64,000 nucleotides of DNA from Acetobacter oryzoeni (lineage in GTDB: Bacteria > Pseudomonadota > Alphaproteobacteria > Acetobacterales > Acetobacteraceae), in the NCBI RefSeq assembly GCF_004014775.2, contig NZ_CP042809.1, positions 182,435 to 246,434 on the forward strand. Direction: 5' to 3'. The notes beneath the pieces are model-generated. The model was not told the origin of the DNA. It saw nothing but the letters and a program-made list of their open reading frames with translations, and ran no database searches. Position numbers and translations under genes: made by a program. Below, piece by piece: positions 25,816-35,140 of this stretch (positions within the stretch are counted from its first letter, which is position 1; each line of letters begins with the position of its first letter).

Positions 25816-26736
25816 CTAATTCAGGGTTCCCGGCAGTGGCTTTCCAGAAAGATCTTGTTCGCACATATCCAAAAAAGCTGAAACACGAAAAGGAAATTTC
25901 TGGTCCACAATTGTAAAAAGTCCATACAAAAGTGGTGCGCATTCATCTTCTAATGTTAGATAGGCTAAAGATTTGCCATCCAGTGCCTGCTGATTTCGTG
26001 GGCGCGCATTTCCTAACCCAAACCCCACACCTCTTGCAGCCAAACTACGGATCACATCCATACTTGGATAATGACCTGCAATACATGGTGTGACTCCCAC
26101 TGAGGCAAACAACTGTAGAAAATATTCCTTCGAAAAAGGCAGATCAAGCAAAAGAAAAGGTTCATCTGCCAGATCTTGCAATCGCACACATTCTTTTGCA
26201 GCTAGTGGATGGTCACTTGAAGTAAATACATATGGCGGCAGTGCAGAAAGCGGCTGAAAACCTATCATGGGGGGCAATGTCATATTATAGCCGATCATGA
26301 CTGATATTTCGCCATTTCGGAGTTTATCGATCAGTTCTTCATGATGTCCGGCAATGACACGCAAGCGTGCTTCCGGGTAAGCGGCCGAAAAATTCTGAAT
26401 AAGATCGGGCGCAAGCAGAGGAAACAGCGTTGTCATGCAACCCACCGTCACTTCCCCTTGCACACGCTTGAGCATACCGTTCAGAGAGGTTCCTAATTCC
26501 TGAGCGTGCAATAAAAGTGTGCGCGCTTCCTGTAAAACCAGGCGTCCTTCTGCGGTGAGAGACAGACCTTGTGCATGATGACGTATAAAAAGTGACACCC
26601 CAAACACGCTTTCAAGATGCGCGATAGCGGCAGAAATTGCAGGCTGAGAGATCGGAATTTGGCGAGAAGCCTGCACAATGGAACCCAACTCTGCCGTGGC
26701 GACAAAATATTCAATCTGCCGCAAAGAAAACTTCAC
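25816..26736 (-). CDS. LysR-family transcriptional regulator
   Basis: A 306-residue LysR-type regulator. The N-terminal winged HTH is RQIEYFVATAELGSIVQASR and ISQPAISAAIAHLE, and a type-2 periplasmic-binding-fold effector domain follows (VTVGCMTTLFPLLAPDLIQ; AARGVGFGLGNARP). The start is a GTG at 26734-26736 with an upstream GGAGG. It lies immediately downstream of the deacylase gene on the same strand, so it may control the catabolic genes, but no divergent promoter arrangement helps define its target. Effector unknown. Confidence 0.87.
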   Translation of the reverse strand: MKFSLRQIEYFVATAELGSIVQASRQIPISQPAISAAIAHLESVFGVSLFIRHHAQGLSLTAEGRLVLQEARTLLLHAQELGTSLNGMLKRVQGEVTVGCMTTLFPLLAPDLIQNFSAAYPEARLRVIAGHHEELIDKLRNGEISVMIGYNMTLPPMIGFQPLSALPPYVFTSSDHPLAAKECVRLQDLADEPFLLLDLPFSKEYFLQLFASVGVTPCIAGHYPSMDVIRSLAARGVGFGLGNARPRNQQALDGKSLAYLTLEDECAPLLYGLFTIVDQKFPFRVSAFLDMCEQDLSGKPLPGTLN

Positions 26737-26835
26737 CTTTAACGCCTCCTTCTAGGTAGTGCTTGATAACCACCTATTTTCTCATCATGCCGTTCAAACC
26801 TTCTAATGTAAAAATCTTTCCATGTCGGGTTATTT

Positions 26836-27990
26836 TTATAGAAGTTTCTCTACTATTTTTTCTACAAACTGAACGCCCGCAGATAATTCATCCAAACGAA
26901 TAAACTCATCTGCCTTATGTGCACGATCAATAGATCCTGGTCCACAAACCACTACCGGAATATCAAGATATTCTTTGAATAACCCACCTTCTGTGCCAAA
27001 TCCAATATGTGAAGGCGCATTATCTCCTGTAATAGCCATAATCTCCTGCAAAAATGGCGTATCATCCAGCGTGTTTAATCCTGGATACGTATTAAGTGTT
27101 TCAATCTCTATACGTGCAGAGGGATACGTTGTGCAGAGACGAGATCCTTCCTGCTTTAATCGTTCAATATAGAGCGCAGGATCTACCCCGGGCAATAAAC
27201 GCATCTCGAAGTGCACTTCACACAAATCTGGCACAATATTCAGCGCAACACCGCCTCGGATGAGTCCAGCCTGTAAGGTGTTATATGGCACCTCAAAACT
27301 CTCATCTTGCGCACCATTGTTTTGCAATTCATCTTGCAGGAACTTAATGGCCTGCACCATATCTGATGCAAGCAGGATGGCGTTAGAACCACGTGCAGGA
27401 TTGGCCGAATGCGCAGCCAGACCGTGGCAGACAATGCATGCGGCCAGTTTACCTTTGTGGCCAGATACCACATGTAAATTGGTGGGTTCCCCAATAACAC
27501 ATCCACGCGCCTGAAATTTATGAGCAGCCAGAGAGCGTAAAAGTGAGTGCACTCCTACACAACCTATCTCCTCGTCATACGAAATAGCCAAATGCAACGG
27601 TGCTCGCAGGGTTGTTTTTTGGGCAGCATATCGCGCGGCCACCAACATACACGCGAGAAAACCCTTCATATCACTGGTGCCGCGCCCATACAGGTTTTCA
27701 TTACGCGTAGTCAGGGTAAAAGGGTCAGTTGTCCATGGCTGCCCTTCTACGGGCACAACATCACTATGGGCTGAAAGCACAATGCCATCTGGGGTGTCGG
27801 GCCCAATACTGGCCAGCAGATTAAAACGACCAGCCTGCTCACCAGGCACACGCAGGCAACGCGCCCCACATGCACGCAGAAATGCTTCAACCCACTCAAT
27901 AAGGTTCTGATTTTCTGTGCGGCAGATAGTGGGAAAAGCTACCAACTGTGCAAGAATGTCTTGCACAGATAGATCATACATCGAGGTCAT
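26836..27990 (-). CDS. M20 family deacylase (ArgE/acetylornithine deacetylase-like)
   Basis: A 384-residue zinc-dependent M20 peptidase/deacylase. Metal and catalytic motifs are SAHSDVVP near residue 76, GRGTSDMKG near 103, YDEEIGCVG near 138, GEPTNLHVVSGHKGK near 168, and the late His in DRAHKADEF. ArgE-type enzymes remove an acyl group from N-acyl amino acids. Its position at the end of a catabolic operon, rather than with arginine genes, suggests it hydrolyses an amide or N-acyl intermediate. It overlaps the GMC oxidoreductase gene as ATGA. An alternative start is Met4. Confidence 0.82.
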   Translation of the reverse strand: MTSMYDLSVQDILAQLVAFPTICRTENQNLIEWVEAFLRACGARCLRVPGEQAGRFNLLASIGPDTPDGIVLSAHSDVVPVEGQPWTTDPFTLTTRNENLYGRGTSDMKGFLACMLVAARYAAQKTTLRAPLHLAISYDEEIGCVGVHSLLRSLAAHKFQARGCVIGEPTNLHVVSGHKGKLAACIVCHGLAAHSANPARGSNAILLASDMVQAIKFLQDELQNNGAQDESFEVPYNTLQAGLIRGGVALNIVPDLCEVHFEMRLLPGVDPALYIERLKQEGSRLCTTYPSARIEIETLNTYPGLNTLDDTPFLQEIMAITGDNAPSHIGFGTEGGLFKEYLDIPVVVCGPGSIDRAHKADEFIRLDELSAGVQFVEKIVEKLL

Positions 27991-29603
27991 ACGGCCTCCG
28001 CCAAAATCATATCGGATGCTTTATCTCCAATCATCATCGTTGGTGCGTTGGTATTGCCACTTACCAACGTTGGCATGATGGATGTATCCGCTACGCGTAG
28101 GCCTTTTAGTCCACGCACCTTCAAATCAGGCGTCACAACACTCGTATCATCTGCCCCCATGCGGCAGGTGCCTGAGGGATGAAACACCGTGCTTGCCGAT
28201 GCACGCAAATACTCTATCAACTGATCATCTGTCTGAATATTGGCTGTGGGCGCCATTTCCTTGCCTCGTATCGCATCAAAAGGAGATGCACGAAGAATAG
28301 AACGCGCCAGTTTTACGCCTTCCAGCAGCACATGCGTATCTCTTTCATCGGAAAGGAAATTGAAATCAATGTCTGGGTTTCGGCTTCCATCACGTGCCAA
28401 GCGAATGCTCCCGCGGCTATAAGGCCGTAGCACACATGTATGGAGGGCAAATCCGTGGCCCCATTCAAACAACCGTCCACGATGGCTGCGGTAACCTGGC
28501 ACAAAATGAAACTGAATATCTGGTACATCCTTGGCGTAACGTGTGGATGCAAAACCTCCAGCTTCTACATAGTTTGTTGTCAGCCAGCCCTTACGCTTAA
28601 GCAGAAATTGCAAAGGTGATGGCACAACAGAGGAGAGCGAAGCTGTTGAAAAGCCAAGCGTTGAGGCTGAATCAGAGCGAATGGTAACCAACCCATCAAC
28701 ATGATCTTGCAGGTTGCGCCCCACTTCTGGCAGATCAGCCACCACGGGCACGCCAGCGGCCAAAAGTTCATGGGCGTTACCAATGCCTGATGACATAAGC
28801 AGATGTGGTGATCCGATAGCTCCTGCGGAAAGAATGGTTTCTTGCCGAGCGCGCAGAACATGGAACTGCCCATTCCGCTCTATGGTGACGCCCTGCACTT
28901 CCTTGCCATCGGTTACAAGGGAAACAACCTTGCAACCAGTAAGAACATGCAAATTTGGGCGGGAACGCACAGGCGCAACAAAAGCACGATAAGCACTTAA
29001 GCGTTTTCCGTCCTTTTGTGTCACATCATAAATACCTACACCATCAAGCTTTGCACCATTAAAATCAGTGTTCTCTTTCAGCCCTACCTCTTCGGCGGCT
29101 TTAATAAACAGGCGTGAAACCCCCAATGGATCACGCGGCTGATCTACAACCAATTCACCACCCGTGCCATGAAAATGCGGGTCTTGGTGCAGATGATTAT
29201 CTTCTTCCCGCATGAAGTATTTTAGTACTGCGTCATACCCCCAACCAGTACAGCCCATGGCCTCCCAAGCATCGTAATCCGAACGCGCACCACGAATGTA
29301 AATCATGCTGTTCATGGAGGACGATCCACCTAGCATACGGCCCCGTGGCACATGGATGCGTCTATTATTCAAATATTTCTGCGGTGTGGAATAATACTGA
29401 TAGGTATATTTACGGCTTTTATAAAGTGAGATCGTGCCTGCTGGAACATGAATACGCGGTGTATTGTCTGCTTGCCCTGCTTCCAGAAGCGCTACACGCA
29501 AATTGCTTCGCGCGCTCAAGCGGTTGGCAAGCACACAGCCAGCAGCGCCAGCACCCACGATAATGAAATCAAATTCTGTCGGAAAATCGTTCTGGCCACT
29601 CAT
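27987..29603 (-). CDS. GMC-family FAD-dependent alcohol/choline-type oxidoreductase
   Basis: A 538-residue GMC oxidoreductase. It has the FAD-binding Rossmann motif VGAGAAGCVLANRLS near residue 17, the GMC signature GRMLGGSSSMNSMIYIRG around 86, and the catalytic His in VFHPSGTCRMG around 470, ending with NTNAPTMMIGDKASDMIL. Such enzymes oxidise primary alcohols to aldehydes, e.g. choline dehydrogenase or pyridoxine 4-oxidase. The operon also encodes an aldehyde dehydrogenase, so an alcohol-to-acid route is likely. It overlaps the permease gene (TAATG) and the deacylase gene (ATGA). Confidence 0.85.
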   Translation of the reverse strand: MSGQNDFPTEFDFIIVGAGAAGCVLANRLSARSNLRVALLEAGQADNTPRIHVPAGTISLYKSRKYTYQYYSTPQKYLNNRRIHVPRGRMLGGSSSMNSMIYIRGARSDYDAWEAMGCTGWGYDAVLKYFMREEDNHLHQDPHFHGTGGELVVDQPRDPLGVSRLFIKAAEEVGLKENTDFNGAKLDGVGIYDVTQKDGKRLSAYRAFVAPVRSRPNLHVLTGCKVVSLVTDGKEVQGVTIERNGQFHVLRARQETILSAGAIGSPHLLMSSGIGNAHELLAAGVPVVADLPEVGRNLQDHVDGLVTIRSDSASTLGFSTASLSSVVPSPLQFLLKRKGWLTTNYVEAGGFASTRYAKDVPDIQFHFVPGYRSHRGRLFEWGHGFALHTCVLRPYSRGSIRLARDGSRNPDIDFNFLSDERDTHVLLEGVKLARSILRASPFDAIRGKEMAPTANIQTDDQLIEYLRASASTVFHPSGTCRMGADDTSVVTPDLKVRGLKGLRVADTSIMPTLVSGNTNAPTMMIGDKASDMILAEAV

Positions 29604-30997
29604 TATTCTGCACTCCCTGCAACAGGCTGCGTATGCCGCTCATGCCGCATCAGCCAGACGTAAAACACAGTCACAAAGATCAACCCTACAATCCACGAAA
29701 TGTCTGCCCCACCAAGCATGGTGGCTATCGGGCCGGTATAAAGACCGTTTGAAACAAAGGGGATCTGGATAAGGATGCCAAAAATATAGGCAATCAACGC
29801 TGGCCAGCAATAACGGCCATAAATGCCCCCATCAGCCCGAAAAAAAGAGGCAACATCATATTCGCCATGTCGGATCAAATAGAAATCAGCAAGGTTGATC
29901 GCAGTCCACGGTACCATGACGTAAAGCAGTAGAAGAATAAAGTTTGTGTATTCCTCCATAAAGTTTGCTTCTGTGCCAAGAGCGATAAGAAGAGAAAGGC
30001 CAGATAGAACAACAGCCGTGCCTGCGCGCCCTACATGCGTGGCTTTCCATAAAGGAAAGATGGTCTGAATAACTGTAATGGCCGACAACGCACCACAATA
30101 AAGGTTCATGGCGTTTGTAGAAGCAATGCCCAAGGACAGAACGGGAATAATAAAAAGTGCAAGTGGCCCAACTTCTTTTGTAAGTGTAGCGACCACATCT
30201 CCCCCACCCGCAATGACACCCAGAAGTGCGCCGAGGATCATAGGGAAGAGCGAGCCAAGCACACATCCCCAATAGCTTGCCATAAATGCCTGACGGTTAC
30301 CGGTGCCAGGAGGCAAGTAACGTGAATAGTCTGAAACATAAGGCGCGTAAGCAATTTGCCACAAAGCAGCGGTAGACAGGCCGCCAAGAAAGCCAGAGAT
30401 GGTAAATGTGCCGTGGGTCAGTGTGGCAGATGAAACACCGTTAATGCACAGTATCCATACGAAGCACAAAACCAATGCAATGCCGGATACAACCGTCATA
30501 AGCCGCGTATAGGCGTGGATTAGATCATGCCCATAAATAGTGGCAATCAAGCTGACGAGGCCAAGCAATATAACGCATGTTTTTTCAGGTAAAAATGTTG
30601 CAACAGTGTGCAGAGATTCTCCACCCAAAACGAGATTGGAAGCAAAGAAGCCAACATACATTATCACCACCAGGCAGATAACAGCCATAGCCCCTACTGA
30701 ACCAAACTGCCCGCGTGTTTGCACCATTTGCGGCACGCCAAGTTGTGGCCCCTGTGCTGCATGTAGCGCCATGAACAGACCGCCAATCATGTTACCCAAG
30801 ACAGCCGAAAGCATGGCGGGCCAGAAAGGCAGACCAAACACAGTTGTTGCAAGCGCACCTGTGATAATGGTCAGCATCATGATGTTTGAGCCAAACCACA
30901 CCGTAAACAAATCACGCGGACGACCATGCCGCTGATCAAGGGGGATTTGATAAATGGTATGAGCTTCTGGCCCTCGTGCCGTCGTGGTGTCAGTCAT
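29603..30997 (-). CDS. NCS1 family permease (cytosine/purine/allantoin-type)
   Basis: A 464-residue inner-membrane transporter with about twelve helices, of the nucleobase-cation-symport-1 family (FTVWFGSNIMMLTIITGAL near the start; WQIAYAPYVSDYSRYLP in the middle). Family substrates include cytosine, allantoin, hydantoins, thiamine and pyridoxine, so it probably imports the nitrogenous substrate of this operon. I chose the ATG at 30995-30997, which has a GGAAGG ribosome site. The open frame extends to a TTG at 31030. The RidA-side terminator lies 86 bp upstream, so this gene and the two after it may have their own promoter or depend on read-through. Confidence 0.85.
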   Translation of the reverse strand: MTDTTTARGPEAHTIYQIPLDQRHGRPRDLFTVWFGSNIMMLTIITGALATTVFGLPFWPAMLSAVLGNMIGGLFMALHAAQGPQLGVPQMVQTRGQFGSVGAMAVICLVVIMYVGFFASNLVLGGESLHTVATFLPEKTCVILLGLVSLIATIYGHDLIHAYTRLMTVVSGIALVLCFVWILCINGVSSATLTHGTFTISGFLGGLSTAALWQIAYAPYVSDYSRYLPPGTGNRQAFMASYWGCVLGSLFPMILGALLGVIAGGGDVVATLTKEVGPLALFIIPVLSLGIASTNAMNLYCGALSAITVIQTIFPLWKATHVGRAGTAVVLSGLSLLIALGTEANFMEEYTNFILLLLYVMVPWTAINLADFYLIRHGEYDVASFFRADGGIYGRYCWPALIAYIFGILIQIPFVSNGLYTGPIATMLGGADISWIVGLIFVTVFYVWLMRHERHTQPVAGSAE

Positions 30998-31082
30998 CGG
31001 ACGGTTCCTTCCTCTGGCATTCGGCAGCAATTGCTGTTTGTATGCAGGATATCATATTGGAATCGTAACATTAACAAGGCAT

Positions 31083-31110
31083 AAAAACCCCGCCAAAGCA
31101 TAGCGGGGTT
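31083..31110 (-). terminator. Rho-independent terminator between ridA-like and permease genes
   Basis: On the minus strand an 8-bp perfect stem, AACCCCGC and GCGGGGTT, with a 9-base loop is followed by five T residues. It lies 9 bp after the RidA-family gene stop and inside what otherwise looks like one operon, so it probably lowers or stops expression of the permease, GMC and deacylase genes. Confidence 0.8.
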
Positions 31111-31118
31111 GTTCGCAA

Positions 31119-31526
31119 TCATTCACGCTCAGCGATAACATCTACCTCAATCAGCCATTCTGGACGCGCAAGAGCCACAACAACCAACCCTGTAAATACA
31201 GGGAATACGCCCTTCATGCGGCGCCCCAATACACGATAAGTGGCTTCACGGTAGCGAATATCTGTGAGGTATACTGTAACTTTGCAGATATCTGTTAGCT
31301 TTGCGTCAGCTTCAGATAGCAAAAGTTCAATATTATCCATTACCTTTTCAGCTTGAGCTGCCGGGTCTCCAACCCCTACATTCTCACGTGTATCAAGATC
31401 CTGAGGCACCTGCCCGCGCAGATAGATTGTATTTTGCGTAATAACGGCCTGACAAAGATCGTTATCAAGTTCCTGCTCGGGATAGGTATCCTTCGTATTG
31501 AAGGGACGAAGACGAGTATGAGCCAT
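31119..31526 (-). CDS. RidA/YjgF family enamine-imine deaminase-like protein
   Basis: A 135-residue RidA-superfamily protein (cytoplasmic trimer in known members) with the blocks LCQAVITQNTIYLRGQVPQD, DICKVTVYLTDIRYREA and the closing ALARPEWLIEVDVIAE, where the Arg and Glu line the active site. RidA proteins hydrolyse reactive enamines or imines, and catabolic-operon versions often handle a pathway intermediate. An AGGAGA ribosome site precedes the ATG. It lies downstream of the aldehyde dehydrogenase with a 137-bp gap and is followed at once by a terminator. Confidence 0.85.
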   Translation of the reverse strand: MAHTRLRPFNTKDTYPEQELDNDLCQAVITQNTIYLRGQVPQDLDTRENVGVGDPAAQAEKVMDNIELLLSEADAKLTDICKVTVYLTDIRYREATYRVLGRRMKGVFPVFTGLVVVALARPEWLIEVDVIAERE

Positions 31527-31663
31527 AATCTATGTGTCTCCTGTATGAACTGTTTCGATCCGGCGACACGGCACGTATCAAACGATCATATTGCGATTGT
31601 GGAATGTTTTGAGGTATCAGAAAAAGAAATTATTTCTGACCCTCTACTTCCAAATTCCTGATG

Positions 31664-33145
31664 TTAGTACTGAATCCAAACTGTTTTCAACGCGGTGTAT
31701 TTATCAAAGCTATGCATTGATAAATCCCGCCCAAAACCCGATTGTTTAACGCCACCAAAAGGTGTCATGGGAGAAAGGGCATCTACGGTATTCACAGAAA
31801 CCGTGCCAACCTGCAGTCGTTCCGAAAGATCAAGCGCTCGTCCAATATCTCGTGTCCAGACAGAAGCAGCCAAACCGTAAGACGTATCATGCGCTAGCTG
31901 AAGAGCATCTTCTTCATCGCGAAACGTTTGGATAGCCAGAACCGGCCCAAAAATTTCTTCACGCGCGATCAAAGCATTCCGAGGTACATCTGCAAAAACT
32001 GTTGGCTGAATAAAGGCGTCTGACGCACCAACCGTAATACGATTTCCCCCCGCAACAAGGCGGCTACTTTCCCGACCAGAGTTTAAAAACTCTGCAACAC
32101 GTGCTGCATGGCGACTATCCACCATAGCGCCCATTTTTGTATCGGGGTTTAGCGGATTTCCTAGGATAATTGCTTCCGCCCGCAGCCGCATACGCTCAAT
32201 CATTTCATCTACAATAGACTCATGCACCAACAGGCGTGAGTTTGCAGAACAGACTTCCCCCTGATTGAAAAAAATTCCAAAGGCCGCTTTGTCTGCTGCA
32301 ACATCAAGATTTGCATCCGGGAAAATAATGTTGGGGCTTTTCCCGCCTGTTTCTAGCCACACCTGCTTCATGTTGCTCTCGCCTGCATAGCGCATGAACA
32401 ACTTACCCACCGTGGTGGAGCCCGTAAAAACCAGACAATCTACATCATCATGCAGGCCAAGTGCCTGCCCAGCTTCTTCCCCCAGCCCTGGCACCACATT
32501 CAGAACGCCATCGGGTAGACCGGCTTCGGCTGCAAGCTCCGCCAGACGCAAAGCAGAAAGTGGAGATTGTTCTGCTGGTTTAAGAACTACGGAATTGCCT
32601 GCTGCAAGGGCTGGAGCTAATTTCCAGATAGCAATGTCCAGCGGAAAATTCCAAGGTACCACAACCCCAACTACACCCAGAGGTATACGCCGGATCATCG
32701 CAACATCACGACCACCCGTTGGAGCCACCTCATCGTATAGCTTGTCTATAGCCTCTGCATGCCACTGTAGGCATTGCGCCGCCCCAGGCACATCCACATT
32801 CGTGGTCTCGGAAATTGGCTTCCCCATATCCAGCGTATCAAGAAGCGCAAATTCATCAAGATGTTCACGTATCAGCACAGCAAGGCGCAGGAGTGTTTCC
32901 TTACGAGCGCCCGGAGTAAGGCGAGACCACCGCCCATCTTCAAACGCCCGACGGGCTGATTTTACAGCCCTATCAATATCCTCCACACCTCCTCGTGCTA
33001 CCTGTGTCAGAATAGACGCAGTTGCTGGATTTATATCTTCAAAACACTTTCCCGATTTGGCGGGTACAAATTTCCCATCAATCCAGCAATTATTACGAAA
33101 TTTCAGAGCATCCGCGCGCTGTGTATAATAGGATAGGCTTTTCAT
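31664..33145 (-). CDS. NAD(P)-dependent aldehyde dehydrogenase (PuuC/BetB-like)
   Basis: A 493-residue aldehyde dehydrogenase of standard length. The catalytic Cys is in FFNQGEVCSANSRLL near residue 300, the general-base Glu in WLETGGKSPN near 267, and the cofactor loop is FTGSTTVGK near 240. It resembles gamma-glutamyl-aminobutyraldehyde and betaine aldehyde dehydrogenases, so an amino- or amido-aldehyde is plausible. Its ATG overlaps the monooxygenase stop (TAATG), and the GAGGAGGG at that gene's end acts as ribosome site, so the two are translationally coupled. Confidence 0.9.
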   Translation of the reverse strand: MKSLSYYTQRADALKFRNNCWIDGKFVPAKSGKCFEDINPATASILTQVARGGVEDIDRAVKSARRAFEDGRWSRLTPGARKETLLRLAVLIREHLDEFALLDTLDMGKPISETTNVDVPGAAQCLQWHAEAIDKLYDEVAPTGGRDVAMIRRIPLGVVGVVVPWNFPLDIAIWKLAPALAAGNSVVLKPAEQSPLSALRLAELAAEAGLPDGVLNVVPGLGEEAGQALGLHDDVDCLVFTGSTTVGKLFMRYAGESNMKQVWLETGGKSPNIIFPDANLDVAADKAAFGIFFNQGEVCSANSRLLVHESIVDEMIERMRLRAEAIILGNPLNPDTKMGAMVDSRHAARVAEFLNSGRESSRLVAGGNRITVGASDAFIQPTVFADVPRNALIAREEIFGPVLAIQTFRDEEDALQLAHDTSYGLAASVWTRDIGRALDLSERLQVGTVSVNTVDALSPMTPFGGVKQSGFGRDLSMHSFDKYTALKTVWIQY

Positions 33146-34404
33146 TATCCCTCCTCGCGCGATGGCTTGTAGGCCATATAACCACGCTGTTTAGCAATGT
33201 GATCTGCTACATATTTTGCATCATGCCACACGCCCCATATGAAGGACGAGCCACGGCGTGTCTGCCACGGCAGACCGAGAAAATAGATCCCGGGTTCAGC
33301 AGAAACGCCACGCTGGTGGTGTGGGCGCCCCTGCTCATCCAACGCTTCCACCTTTAACCAACTGTAATCTACTCCAAAACCGGTTGCCCATATAATGGTG
33401 TTAATACCAGCGTTTTGCAGATCCAGCTCCAAAACAGGATACTTCATGCATTCTGGATCTGGCAGCATATCACGAGCTGTAGGTTCTTCTGGCAGATCAA
33501 GACCATTACGCGTAACGTATGTATCTGCCTCCCCTAGCAAGGAAAGGTAGTTTGCATCCCCTTTGGCAATATTTTCGGCCAGATCTGGGGCAAACGTTAA
33601 CACGCCATCATGAAATGTCTCGGTACGCCCAAGAAGTGTCATGCCCTCAGATGCAAGGTGCCGGAAATCAAGCGTATGCCCACCATTTGCGCCACTTACG
33701 GCAATTGTTGTGTGTTCTACCCCCGGCGTTGCTTCTGCATCCCATTTATTGAGAACACCTAGCCACCATACGAAATCACGCCCACGATAATGCCGAGGGG
33801 GACGATCATGCGGGCCGACAGACAAATAAACCTTCCGTCCACTCCGCATCAGCTCCTCAGCTATTTGTGCACCAGAAGATCCTGCCCCTACAACCAAAAC
33901 AGCACCTTCAGGTAGTTGTTCTGGATTACGGTAAGACGCCGAATGAATTTGGGCAATACCGGAAGATTCTGGAACTACAGGAGGAATAACGGGTATTTGG
34001 AAAGGCCCTGTAGCAGCAACAACAGCCTTGGCCTCAATAACACCTTCCGATGTTTCCACAGTAAAGCCAAGGCGCCCGTCGTTACGCCGCACTTCTTTTA
34101 CCTCTACCCCACAACGAATGGGAGCATCGATTTTTTGGGCATATGCAGCAAGGTAATCAGCAACACGCTCTTTAGGAACAAAATCATCCGGGCCATCATG
34201 CTGAAATTCCAAATGCGGAAAGCGATCATGCCATGCTGGACCATTGGCCACGAGAGAGTCCCACCGGCAACTGCGCCACCGTTCTGCCACGCGGTTACGT
34301 TCAAGCACTACATGCTCAATGCCATAGCTGCGCAAATGTTCGCTCATGGCAATGCCAGCCTGACCGGCCCCGACTACAAGAACTTCTGTTTTCTCGATGG
34401 TCAT
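33145..34404 (-). CDS. Flavin-dependent monooxygenase (NAD(P)/FAD, MSMEG_0569-like)
   Basis: A 419-residue class B flavoprotein monooxygenase. It has the FAD site VVGAGQAGIAMSEHL at the N-terminus, the NADPH site VVGAGSSGAQIAEEL near residue 175, and the late signature GIYFLGLPWQ. It is clearly homologous to the Nit1C flavoprotein at 57281-58528 (shared RNGGH/ANGGH, FAPDLAEN and YFLGLPW blocks) but sits in a different operon. The ATG at 34402-34404 is preferred. The open frame starts at a TTG 18 bp upstream. It probably hydroxylates or N-oxygenates the pathway substrate. Confidence 0.83.
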   Translation of the reverse strand: MTIEKTEVLVVGAGQAGIAMSEHLRSYGIEHVVLERNRVAERWRSCRWDSLVANGPAWHDRFPHLEFQHDGPDDFVPKERVADYLAAYAQKIDAPIRCGVEVKEVRRNDGRLGFTVETSEGVIEAKAVVAATGPFQIPVIPPVVPESSGIAQIHSASYRNPEQLPEGAVLVVGAGSSGAQIAEELMRSGRKVYLSVGPHDRPPRHYRGRDFVWWLGVLNKWDAEATPGVEHTTIAVSGANGGHTLDFRHLASEGMTLLGRTETFHDGVLTFAPDLAENIAKGDANYLSLLGEADTYVTRNGLDLPEEPTARDMLPDPECMKYPVLELDLQNAGINTIIWATGFGVDYSWLKVEALDEQGRPHHQRGVSAEPGIYFLGLPWQTRRGSSFIWGVWHDAKYVADHIAKQRGYMAYKPSREEG

Positions 34405-34462
34405 ATTGGTGTCTTCTTCCAAAAATAATCGCTAATTTTTCAAGAAATCAAGAATCTATTTT

Positions 34463-35140
34463 TTACTCATCACCAGGAACGCCATAAGATGGCGCAGCTT
34501 CTGGGTTAAGGCAGCGTGTGACATAGTCATGCATTTGGGGCTGCCAAATGGTCCACAATTCTTCCAGCTTTGTTATCGGAGCTTCGTCCCAGTCCACACG
34601 CAGATCGGCTAAGGGCCAAGCTTCTTGATCCACCACTTGCAACCCGGCAGAACGAACGGGGCCAGCCTCTCCTCCTGCGGCAAGTCCGGCCTTCATGGCC
34701 GCAATAATGCGGGCTCCCAGTTCTTTGCTTTTTTCCGATTGTTCAAAGCTGCGAACAATGGCTTCCACTACACCTTTGGATGCGAGAAGATTTCCGGCAG
34801 ATGCAATATTCACGCCACACAGATCAGCGCTCAGACCCAGCGCTTTGCTTCCAGAATACACTGCTGCGCGACCATCACGGTCAATTAAGCTCATCTGTCG
34901 GTAATGAGGAAAATTACAGTTGCGCACGATGATATCGCGCGCTTCTGTAGCCGATGCTCCTGCCTCTAGTAGGTCCAGTGCCCATGGTCCAAGGCGTGGG
35001 TCCGTCACATTTTGTGTTGTAACAGCTCCCACTCCTGCCCGCGCAAACCCACAACGTGCAGCAACAGAAGGAGAGGATGAAGATACAGCCACTGCGAATT
35101 GTCCACTTTGTGGGCAGCGCGCCACGATTGAAAAGGTCAT
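34463..35140 (-). CDS. DUF1028 family protein (Ntn-hydrolase-like)
   Basis: A 225-residue DUF1028 protein starting MTFSIVARCPQSGQFAVAVS, with AARCGFARAGVGAVTTQN next. The family has an Ntn-hydrolase-like fold and no settled function. In this window it begins the catabolic operon, 58 bp before the monooxygenase gene. DUF1028 genes often accompany RidA, M20 and amide-degrading enzymes, consistent with a role in hydrolysing an amide or lactam, but that is inference. The start ATG is at 35138-35140. Confidence 0.85.
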   Translation of the reverse strand: MTFSIVARCPQSGQFAVAVSSSSPSVAARCGFARAGVGAVTTQNVTDPRLGPWALDLLEAGASATEARDIIVRNCNFPHYRQMSLIDRDGRAAVYSGSKALGLSADLCGVNIASAGNLLASKGVVEAIVRSFEQSEKSKELGARIIAAMKAGLAAGGEAGPVRSAGLQVVDQEAWPLADLRVDWDEAPITKLEELWTIWQPQMHDYVTRCLNPEAAPSYGVPGDE

